A program made the translations under genes and the position numbers. Of a stretch of 54,900 nt of DNA, positions 35,420-43,601 are shown piece by piece (the stretch's first letter is position 1; the number at the start of each line of letters is the position of its first letter). Below the pieces are notes generated by a model. It did not search any database. It worked only from the letters and a program-made list of their open reading frames with translations, and was not told the origin of the DNA. This stretch comes from Planctomycetota bacterium (GTDB lineage Bacteria > Planctomycetota > Planctomycetia > Gemmatales > Gemmataceae): assembly GCA_009920765.1 (NCBI GenBank), contig RFZJ01000016.1, positions 1 to 54,900 on the forward strand, read 5' to 3'.

Positions 35420-38400
35420 ATGAAAACTGAAGATACGCAATCGATTATGGTTCGAGGGGCACGCGAGCACAACCTGCGCGATATCAGTTTAATTCTTCCA
35501 AGAAATCAACTGATTGTTTTTACAGGGGTCAGCGGCTCGGGTAAAAGTTCGCTTGCTTTTGACACGCTTTACGCTGAGGGACAAAGGCGTTATGTTGAAT
35601 CCTTATCGAGCTATGCAAGGCAGTTTTTAGGCCAACTCCAGAAACCTGATGTCGATTTTCTTTCAGGCCTATCCCCTACTATTAGTATCCAGCAAAAATC
35701 CGCAGGTAGAAATCCAAGAAGTACCGTGGGCACCATTACCGAAATTCACGATTACCTTCGCGTTCTTTTTGCAAGGATTGGACTTGGACATTGTCCTGAT
35801 TGTGGCAACCCCATCACCGCCCAATCAAGAGAACAAATCCTAGCCCAAATTTTAGTCTTACCCAAAGGCACCAAATTTCTAGTACTTGCCCCCCTGATTC
35901 GTGGTCAAAAAGGCGAATACAAAGATCTTTTCGAAGATCTGCAACGCAAAGGCTTTGTTCGTGCCAGGGCAGATAAAAAAGTCTTTCGTCTGGGCGAAGA
36001 CATCAAACTTGATCGGAAAATAAAGCACGATATCGAAGTAGTCATCGACAGGCTTAAAATTGATGATGATTTGCGTTCCAGACTCGCAGAAGCTGTTGAA
36101 CAAGCTCTTCAACAATCCAAAGGCTCCCTAATTATTGCGATCGAGAAAGAAGATGGCTCCCACGATGACATTTTACTTTCCTCACATTACGCTTGTTTGC
36201 ATTGCAATAAAAGTGTAGAGCCCCCTTCCCCACAACTCTTCAGCTTCAACAGTCCTCACGGCATGTGCATGCAATGTGATGGCCTGGGTATTTCTTACAA
36301 TTTTGATCCTGATTTGATGGTGCCTGATCCTTCCCTCAGTTTTAGCCAAGGTGCCATTGCAATTCTTGGAAAAATTCAAGCCATGGGTCGCTGGCGCAGG
36401 CATATTTATGCGGGGGTTGCCAACACCCTGGGAATCGACCCCAAAGCTGCTTGGAAAGATTTGCCCAAACAACATCAAGATTGGCTTCTCTTTGGTAGTG
36501 GCGATACCCATATCGTTTACGAGTGGAAGATGCGCGGAGGCGGGGTTTGGAAGCATGGTGGCACCTGGGAAGGAATTGTTCCCCAACTTCAGGCAAGCTT
36601 CAAGAAAACTGCGGCTGGCCCCCGAAAATATCAACTTGAAAAATACATGCGGGTCATGAAATGTTCTGCATGCAAGGGGCAGCGCTTAAACCCTCAGGCG
36701 CGCTTTGTAAAAATCGCAGGCAAATCTCTGGTAGATCTTTGCTCTCTTCCCGTTTCCGAACTAGCTGAATGGCTTGATCCAATAAGTGGCGATCTTGCAA
36801 AAATAATCTCTCCCATCCAATCCCTTATTGCTGATGAAATCCTCAAGGAACTTCGAGGAAGAGTGGGTTTTCTTTTAAACCTAGGCCTTCATTATCTTTC
36901 TCTTGAACGATCCGCCCCTACTCTTTCTGGTGGCGAAGCACAGCGCATTAGACTTGCTGGCCAAATAGGCTGTGGATTAGTAGGGGTACTCTATATCCTT
37001 GATGAACCAAGCATTGGATTGCATCCACGCGATAACGAACGACTTATTGAAAGCCTTAAGCGCCTGCGCGATTTTGGCAACACCGTAATCGTGGTTGAGC
37101 ATGATGAAGACACCATGCGGGCTGCTGATTTTATTGTCGACTTCGGCCCTGGGCCGGGAATTCGTGGAGGTGAAATTGTCGCTACAGGATCCTACGATGA
37201 GATTGTTGCCAACAAAAACAGCCTTACTGGTAAATATCTTTCTGGCAAAATCACCATTGATGGTCCCCCTACCAGACGTAAAGGCAACTCGCATTCCATA
37301 ACCGTCATCGGCGCAAGGCATCACAACCTTAAAAACATTAACGCAGAGTTCCCTCTGGGCAAATTTATTTGCGTTACAGGTGCAAGCGGTTCAGGCAAAA
37401 GCTCTTTAGTAAACGATATTCTTAAGCGGGGGCTTTCTTCTCTTCTTAACAAAACCACAATTGCAGATCCCGATGTGGAAGCGCAGGAAGATTCTGAAGA
37501 GGTGCTTCATTCATCAAAAATGCCACCAGGTGAACATGATTCCATCAAAGGCTTCCAGCACATTGACAAAGTCATCAACATTGATCAAACCTCAATTGGT
37601 AGAACTCCGCGGTCCAATCCTGCAACCTATATCAAGGTATTTGATGAAATAAGGGCGCTTTTTGCAGAGTTACCCGAAGCAAAGATTCGGGGATACCAGA
37701 AAGGCCGCTTTAGCTTCAATAGGCCTGGGGGTAGATGCGAAGCTTGCGAAGGGAATGGCAGCAATCGGCTTGAAATGGATTTCCTTGCAGATGTCTGGGT
37801 CCCCTGCCCTGTTTGCGAGAGCAGGCGATTCAACAGGGAAACCCTCCAGGTTCGATTCAAGGAAAAGAACATCCAAGAAGTGCTCGAGATGGACATCCAG
37901 CAAGCCGTAGAGCACTTCCAAAATATCCCCAAGATTCACAGTATGCTTAAAACCCTGCATGATGTAGGCCTTGATTACATGAAACTTGGGCAACCTGCAC
38001 CTACTCTTTCAGGGGGCGAAGCGCAAAGAATCAAACTTGCCAAGGAACTTTGCAAAAGATCCACAGGCAAAACTTTGTACCTTCTTGATGAACCCACCAC
38101 CGGGCTTCATTTCGAAGACATTCGGAAGCTACTGCAGGTGCTTCACGGATTTGTTGATGCAGGAAATACAGTTCTTGTAATCGAGCACAATCTTGATGTT
38201 ATCAAAACTGCAGACTGGATTATCGACTTGGGGCCTGAAGGGGGTAAGGGCGGTGGCGAAATCCTATTTGCTGGAACCCCAGATGACTTGCAAAAATGTA
38301 AAATCTCGCATACTGGTAGCGCCCTAAAGGAACACCTTAACCCTAAAATCAAAGGGCCTAAGCCTGGAAAATCCTCTCAAAAGAAAAAAGGCGCTCAACA

Positions 38401-41400
38401 ACCTTTGAAATATATTGAGGTCGCAGGCGCACAGCAACACAACCTTAAAAATGTAAATGTTTCAATTCCTAGAGATAAAATGACGGTTTGCTCCGGACCC
38501 AGCGGATCAGGCAAAAGTTCTCTCGCAATGGATACCATTTACGCCGAAGGACAGCGAAGATACATAGAATCTCTATCTGCTTATGCCAGACAATTCCTCG
38601 GCCAAATGCAGAAACCCAGGGTTGAGCATGTTACAGGGTTATCCCCTGCAATTGCCATCGAACAGAAAAACAACAGTAAAAGCCCCCGCTCAACGATTGG
38701 TACGATCACCGAAATCCATGATTATCTTCGTATTCTTTTTTGCAGGTTGGGGGAGCCCCATTGTCCCAAATGCAACATCCCCGTAGGCACCCAAACCTCC
38801 GACGAAATTATTGCGAAGATCGAATCCATGCAGGAGGGCTCGAAGATTTATCTGATGGCTCCCATCGAAAGGAAAGGGCAGGATTCTTTTGAAGAGATTT
38901 TCAACGAAATCCGCAGTGCTGGCTACCTTCGAGTTCGGATTGATGGCAAACTTTACACCCTTGAAAACATTCCTGAAATCGACCATCGCAGAAAACATAA
39001 TGTTGAAGTCGTTGTAGACAGGCTTGTTATCAGATCGGGCATGCGCACCAGAATTTGTGATGCAGTTGAATCGGGCTTGGATCTCGGTAAAGGCATGCTT
39101 CATGTAGCACATGTTGATGATCAATTTGCAGAAGAAAACTGGAAGATAGACAAATATAGCCAGCATTTTTCCTGTAACAAATGCAATCGGGGATTCGAAC
39201 CACTCAATCCCCATCATTTTTCATTCAATAGCCCTTTGGGGTGGTGCCCGGTTTGTGAAGGGCTCGGAAAACAACAAGGCGCAAACCCTGCCCTTCTTAT
39301 ACGAAACCCATCCCTGACTTTACGCAAAGGCGCACTTTCTGCATGGCCCGACCTTGAAGCAAATGATGGGTTCCTCCCTTTTGCTCAAGCCATTGCTTCT
39401 ACAGGTGGATTTAATCTTGATACGCCTTTTGATCAACTTACTCCAACACAGCAACGATTAGTTTTTCATGGTTTCAACGAAGATTGGATTGAAGCCTCGG
39501 TTCCTTCCCCATCTAAAAACAAGTCCAAGGTGCTTTTTCAATACAAAGGATTATTCCCCGCACTTGAAGAAGCCTCCAGGGTAAGCGCCTTTTACCGTGC
39601 CAAACTCGATAGTCTTGTAAGCGATGTCGCATGTGGAACTTGCAGGGGTTCCAGACTTCGCGATGATGCTTCCGCATGTAAATTACATTTCGGCAAAGGA
39701 TTGCCATCACTCACAATCGGCGAGTTAGAATCTTCAACCCTAAGATTAGCGTTGAGTTATTTCAAAGGACTGACACTTACCGCCTCCCAAAAAAAAATTG
39801 CAGGCGAATTAGTCCGAGAGATTGTAGGGAGACTGCAATTGCTTGTTGATGTTGGACTGGATTATGTGACCCTGGATCGATCGGGGCCCACTCTTTCGGG
39901 TGGGGAATCGCAAAGAATCCGCCTAGCCAGCCAGGTAGGTAGCGGGCTCACCGGAGTTCTTTACGTTCTTGATGAACCTACCATTGGTTTACATCCCCGC
40001 GATAATCAACGCCTTTTAAAAGCTTTACAAAAACTTCGCGACCTGGGAAACACGCTGATCATGGTAGAGCATGACCGGGAAGTCATTAGTTCCGCTGATT
40101 ATCTTCTTGATTTCGGACCCGGAGCTGGCAGCATGGGGGGAGCTATAACCTCGAGTGGAACTCCTGCGCAGGTTCTTAAGTCTGCTGCTTCCCTTACTGG
40201 CCAATACCTATCAAGCAAAAAATTCATTCCTGTCCCAACCAGAAGAAGATTATCTTTCAACAAGTCGGGAATATGCCAACCTTCTGGAACACTTTGCATT
40301 CGTGGGGCTAGACAAAATAATCTGAAAAACATCGACGTATGGATTCCCCTGGGCGCCTTGGTCTCAGTCACAGGGGTCAGCGGGTCAGGAAAAAGTTCGC
40401 TAATCAACGAAGTTCTTTATCAAACTCTTGCCCGCAGATTGCACCGTGCCAGAATGCCGGCCACCGCTCATGATGATATTTTGGGCTTGGAAAATGTCGA
40501 TAAAGTGATCAATGTCGATCAGGATCAGCTTGGGAATTCCCCACAATCAAACCCAGCTACCTATACTGGTGTTTTCGATCACCTGCGGGAATTATTCAGC
40601 AAGCTTCCAGAATCTAAAATCAGGGGCTATCAACCTCGAAGATTCAGCTTCAATAAACCGGGCGGCAGGTGCGATGCTTGCGAAGGCAATGGACAAAAAT
40701 GCATCGAAATGCATTTCCTTCCTGATGTTTGGCTCGAATGCGACATATGCAAAGGCAAACGCTACAACCCAGAAACATTGGCTGTTTTATACAAGGGAAA
40801 ATCAATCGCAGATGTGCTGGAAATGCGCATTAGCGAAGCTCTGGCCTTGTTTGAAAACCAACCCAAGATACGACAGATACTTCAGACCTTGGATGATGTC
40901 GGCCTAGGATACATGGCACTTGGACAATCAGCCCCTACCCTTTCTGGGGGGGAGGCACAGCGAGTTAAACTTGCATCTGAACTTGCAAGACCCAATACTG
41001 GTAAAACCATTTACATTCTTGATGAACCCACCACCGGACTTCATTTTGATGATGTTAGAAAACTGCTGGAAGTCCTACATCGTTTGGTTGATTTGGGAAA
41101 TACCGTAGTCGTAGTTGAACATAATCTCGATGTTATAAAAAGTTCTGATTGGATAATTGATCTTGGCCCAGAGGCAGGACCGGAAGGCGGCATGGTCGTC
41201 GCTCAAGGTACACCCGAAGCAATTGTTACCGGGGTTTGGGAAAAACTCCATATCTCTGATACACCTATAAAAACCTTTGGATTATCTCATACTGCAATTG
41301 CTTTACTTCCAGTCCTAAAAGCAGGCCCTAAAATTGACCGCATCCCATATGTTCCATTCAAAGAACTTTCTGCCAGAGAAAAAACAATCAACATCAAAGA

Positions 41401-42364
41401 TCTCGGGGCAGATGTCAAAATGCCTTGGGAAGCCGATGGTAAAAACTGGCACACAATAAACCGTATTACTCTCGATGGCAAAGCTTGCAGATGGGATGGA
41501 AAAGCACTAGAGTTTCTAGACAAGTTACTGCAATCAAAAAAAGCTCTTGCGCCAACGAATTGGAACGAACGAGGGGTAGTTGAGTTCAGCGCCCAGGGAA
41601 AACCCGCAACTTGGTTATGCCATGCTCTTACTGGACACGAGTGGCTCTTACGCCTCGTTTTCAGGGTTCCTAAAAACACCTTCAATGAAGATGAGCTAAA
41701 TTCCAGCCTTGGCATTCCTACTTTAAACAATACCCCCGGGCTTGAAATATATGGCAATGAATCAAGAGTTCGGGTTGGGAACTTAAAAAAATCCCCCTGG
41801 CAACAAGTCACCATCCTGGTCCATCGTCTATCTGAAATCCAAACCGATGAATTTAAAAGCTTTATTGACACTGCATCCACCGCATACCTCGACCATACAA
41901 AGCGCTTAGCTTTAAAACCTGAGGATCTCATGCCTTGGAAACTTCATGGAGAAAAATGGCATCTCGGGGAAAAAGGTTTCCCTATTGGCAAAAAGCTTTA
42001 TTGGGACAGGAATATTTTGAAAGATATTCTCGATTGCGCTGGAAAATCAGGCAAAAACCTCGAGGTACAATGGGACAATCGCGATTGTGTTACTTTTAGG
42101 GTCAAAGGCATCGCCCATAGCTGGATGATGGTCAAAACCAAAGGAAACGAATTTCTGGAAGTAAAACTTTCCGGGCCGAGTGGAAAAGTAAATCTGGATA
42201 TGGCAAAGGGTATTGGCTTTGAACAAGAATTAATCGAACATCGAAACGAAATGGATGTCATTGTTTTAAAATTCGAAAAACCTGAAGACTTCATACTGCC
42301 TAAACTCAGCGAATTCTTCAAAGAACACCTCGGGCATTTTATCAGGATGAAATCTGAAAATTAA
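35420..42364 (+). CDS. uvrA: Tandem double UvrA with duplicated C-terminal extension
   Basis: A chain of about 2,314 residues with two full UvrA proteins in one frame; normal UvrA is about 940. Each copy has two ABC cassettes. Walker A loops start near residues 36 and 654 (copy 1) and 1026 and 1652 (copy 2); signatures LSGGEAQRIRLA, LSGGEAQRIKLA, LSGGESQRIRLA and LSGGEAQRVKLA, and zinc-binding CxxC sets (such as CEACEGNG near 773) recur. All four ATP sites look intact, so one chain could mimic the UvrA dimer that finds DNA damage for UvrB. A tail of about 375 residues after 1938 has two similar units starting at MPW (about 2001 and 2171). The ATG at 35420 follows GGGA; a TTG at 35408 is possible. 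I recall such double UvrA from planctomycetes. Confidence 0.93.
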   Translation: MKTEDTQSIMVRGAREHNLRDISLILPRNQLIVFTGVSGSGKSSLAFDTLYAEGQRRYVESLSSYARQFLGQLQKPDVDFLSGLSPTISIQQKSAGRNPRSTVGTITEIHDYLRVLFARIGLGHCPDCGNPITAQSREQILAQILVLPKGTKFLVLAPLIRGQKGEYKDLFEDLQRKGFVRARADKKVFRLGEDIKLDRKIKHDIEVVIDRLKIDDDLRSRLAEAVEQALQQSKGSLIIAIEKEDGSHDDILLSSHYACLHCNKSVEPPSPQLFSFNSPHGMCMQCDGLGISYNFDPDLMVPDPSLSFSQGAIAILGKIQAMGRWRRHIYAGVANTLGIDPKAAWKDLPKQHQDWLLFGSGDTHIVYEWKMRGGGVWKHGGTWEGIVPQLQASFKKTAAGPRKYQLEKYMRVMKCSACKGQRLNPQARFVKIAGKSLVDLCSLPVSELAEWLDPISGDLAKIISPIQSLIADEILKELRGRVGFLLNLGLHYLSLERSAPTLSGGEAQRIRLAGQIGCGLVGVLYILDEPSIGLHPRDNERLIESLKRLRDFGNTVIVVEHDEDTMRAADFIVDFGPGPGIRGGEIVATGSYDEIVANKNSLTGKYLSGKITIDGPPTRRKGNSHSITVIGARHHNLKNINAEFPLGKFICVTGASGSGKSSLVNDILKRGLSSLLNKTTIADPDVEAQEDSEEVLHSSKMPPGEHDSIKGFQHIDKVINIDQTSIGRTPRSNPATYIKVFDEIRALFAELPEAKIRGYQKGRFSFNRPGGRCEACEGNGSNRLEMDFLADVWVPCPVCESRRFNRETLQVRFKEKNIQEVLEMDIQQAVEHFQNIPKIHSMLKTLHDVGLDYMKLGQPAPTLSGGEAQRIKLAKELCKRSTGKTLYLLDEPTTGLHFEDIRKLLQVLHGFVDAGNTVLVIEHNLDVIKTADWIIDLGPEGGKGGGEILFAGTPDDLQKCKISHTGSALKEHLNPKIKGPKPGKSSQKKKGAQQPLKYIEVAGAQQHNLKNVNVSIPRDKMTVCSGPSGSGKSSLAMDTIYAEGQRRYIESLSAYARQFLGQMQKPRVEHVTGLSPAIAIEQKNNSKSPRSTIGTITEIHDYLRILFCRLGEPHCPKCNIPVGTQTSDEIIAKIESMQEGSKIYLMAPIERKGQDSFEEIFNEIRSAGYLRVRIDGKLYTLENIPEIDHRRKHNVEVVVDRLVIRSGMRTRICDAVESGLDLGKGMLHVAHVDDQFAEENWKIDKYSQHFSCNKCNRGFEPLNPHHFSFNSPLGWCPVCEGLGKQQGANPALLIRNPSLTLRKGALSAWPDLEANDGFLPFAQAIASTGGFNLDTPFDQLTPTQQRLVFHGFNEDWIEASVPSPSKNKSKVLFQYKGLFPALEEASRVSAFYRAKLDSLVSDVACGTCRGSRLRDDASACKLHFGKGLPSLTIGELESSTLRLALSYFKGLTLTASQKKIAGELVREIVGRLQLLVDVGLDYVTLDRSGPTLSGGESQRIRLASQVGSGLTGVLYVLDEPTIGLHPRDNQRLLKALQKLRDLGNTLIMVEHDREVISSADYLLDFGPGAGSMGGAITSSGTPAQVLKSAASLTGQYLSSKKFIPVPTRRRLSFNKSGICQPSGTLCIRGARQNNLKNIDVWIPLGALVSVTGVSGSGKSSLINEVLYQTLARRLHRARMPATAHDDILGLENVDKVINVDQDQLGNSPQSNPATYTGVFDHLRELFSKLPESKIRGYQPRRFSFNKPGGRCDACEGNGQKCIEMHFLPDVWLECDICKGKRYNPETLAVLYKGKSIADVLEMRISEALALFENQPKIRQILQTLDDVGLGYMALGQSAPTLSGGEAQRVKLASELARPNTGKTIYILDEPTTGLHFDDVRKLLEVLHRLVDLGNTVVVVEHNLDVIKSSDWIIDLGPEAGPEGGMVVAQGTPEAIVTGVWEKLHISDTPIKTFGLSHTAIALLPVLKAGPKIDRIPYVPFKELSAREKTINIKDLGADVKMPWEADGKNWHTINRITLDGKACRWDGKALEFLDKLLQSKKALAPTNWNERGVVEFSAQGKPATWLCHALTGHEWLLRLVFRVPKNTFNEDELNSSLGIPTLNNTPGLEIYGNESRVRVGNLKKSPWQQVTILVHRLSEIQTDEFKSFIDTASTAYLDHTKRLALKPEDLMPWKLHGEKWHLGEKGFPIGKKLYWDRNILKDILDCAGKSGKNLEVQWDNRDCVTFRVKGIAHSWMMVKTKGNEFLEVKLSGPSGKVNLDMAKGIGFEQELIEHRNEMDVIVLKFEKPEDFILPKLSEFFKEHLGHFIRMKSEN

Positions 42365-42672
42365 TTACATGACCCTAGAGTAATTCCCCACTACACTTTA
42401 TTTAATCTAGATGTTTAAATGAGGTCTAAGAAATGCACCGGCTTCTTTCATTTTTAGTAGCACTATCTTTTACAACTTGCTGCATTGAGCACTTCCACAT
42501 TTTTGACCATCAAATTCATTCTAACTTCATCGTGTTACCCAAGACAGTATCAAGGCAGAACACAGTTAATACAAAAATAGATTTCGTAAATATTAAATCA
42601 ACCTGCACAATAAGGCAGCGAGGCACTATTCGACATTTTGTCAATTCATCGAAAGTCACCTGATCCACCACA
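42365..42672. other. Region between uvrA and cbiM
   Basis: 308 bases. No uvrA terminator is obvious. It contains a small candidate gene at 42433-42663 (listed separately). I searched for a cobalamin riboswitch core before the CbiM-like gene and saw none. Confidence 0.4.
42433..42663 (+). CDS. Small Cys/His-rich ORF before the cobalt/nickel permease
   Basis: A 76-residue frame. A hydrophobic start (RLLSFLVALSFTT) is followed by CCIEHFHIFDHQIH, a dense run of two Cys and four His that could bind a transition metal. The rest is polar. GAGG lies 9 bases before the ATG, and the stop is only 9 bases before the CbiM-like start, which itself has no ribosome site, so the two could be coupled. It is not CbiN, whose sequence is different. 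Coding is uncertain: the frame is short and has no recognised family. Confidence 0.4.
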   Translation: MHRLLSFLVALSFTTCCIEHFHIFDHQIHSNFIVLPKTVSRQNTVNTKIDFVNIKSTCTIRQRGTIRHFVNSSKVT

Positions 42673-43572
42673 ATGTATTTTTTGGAACCTATCTTTGGCG
42701 TACACCTTCCCGATGGATTAATCCAAGGGCCAGGAATTATTGCGGGATGGTGCACCGCATTTCTTTTACTTCTTTTGGGAAGCAGGAATCTTTCCAATGA
42801 TGAAATCCCAAAAATATCACTGCTGACGGCTGTATTTTTTCTGACTAGTTTATTTCCCATCCCAGTCCCGGGCGGGCCTAAAACCCATCTCCTTCTTAAC
42901 GGCCTTATTGGGATAATCCTTGGTCAACGTGCAATTCTCGCCATAGCTCCGGCTTTGTTTTTGCAATCCCTACTTTTTGCCCATGGAGGTTTTCTATCCC
43001 TTGGGCTCAATATTTGCATAATGACCATCCCTGCACTATTCATAGGCCTTATCGCAAAAATCATTCAAAAACCACTTATCCTTGGCAAACCCGCTACCAA
43101 ACTATCTATTTGCTTCTGCTTAATCATCACCAGTATTTTTTCCGTTACAGCAGGGATTCTCATGCTCGCTTGGCAATTTAAATATGAAGAAAAATCTGAA
43201 ATCATCAATCGTGTCTTTTTATTTTTGGCATCTCCAGCATCAATCTTAGGATTTACAATTGCATCAATGATTGTTTCCTGGGCTTTATTCAGATCAAGAA
43301 ATGGAATGCTTTTTGCCTTCGGTTTTTTCATAGGTTTATTCGGCGTGCTCTTCACCATATTTTTACACACAACAACAATGCTATTTTGCTCAGTTCCATA
43401 TCTGGAACCAATCATCTTTATAACATGCATGATTCACCTGCCCCTTGCAATTGCGGAGGGCTTAACCGTGGGAATAATGGTAAGTTTTCTAGCAAAAGTT
43501 AAGCCTGATTTGTTAAATCCCATTGCATTCAGTCAAAAAGAACAAAGCTCAATCATTGAAAGAAAAGCTTGA
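42673..43572 (+). CDS. CbiM/NikM-like cobalt/nickel ECF-type permease
   Basis: A 299-residue membrane protein with about eight helices. FGVHLPDGLI and SLLFAHGGFLSLGLNICIM match the two conserved metal-loop regions of CbiM/NikM, the substrate-specificity subunit of Co2+/Ni2+ ECF transporters. In known CbiM the chain begins M-H, with the amino end and His2 binding metal; here nine to ten residues precede that His, so the site must be built differently or the start is mis-set (no start codon lies next to the His). ECF T and A subunits are not in the window. No ribosome site precedes the ATG. Confidence 0.75.
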   Translation: MYFLEPIFGVHLPDGLIQGPGIIAGWCTAFLLLLLGSRNLSNDEIPKISLLTAVFFLTSLFPIPVPGGPKTHLLLNGLIGIILGQRAILAIAPALFLQSLLFAHGGFLSLGLNICIMTIPALFIGLIAKIIQKPLILGKPATKLSICFCLIITSIFSVTAGILMLAWQFKYEEKSEIINRVFLFLASPASILGFTIASMIVSWALFRSRNGMLFAFGFFIGLFGVLFTIFLHTTTMLFCSVPYLEPIIFITCMIHLPLAIAEGLTVGIMVSFLAKVKPDLLNPIAFSQKEQSSIIERKA

Positions 43573-43601
43573 GAATTGGTTTCCTGATCAGCCAATGAAT
43601 T

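Noticed and set aside
38690..39217. 175-residue minus-strand frame inside uvrA
   Set aside because: Shadow of the second UvrA copy; no family features.
35420..42364. Fused uvrA as an assembly duplication artefact
   Set aside because: The two copies differ widely in sequence (for example GVSGSGKS versus GPSGSGKS, and different zinc-module linkers), so they are old paralogues and not a duplicated contig piece.
42365..42672. Cobalamin riboswitch before the CbiM-like gene
   Set aside because: I looked for the conserved B12-box and found nothing like it.
42516..42860. 114-residue minus-strand frame over the CbiM-like start
   Set aside because: It crosses the start of a clear membrane-protein gene and has no motif.
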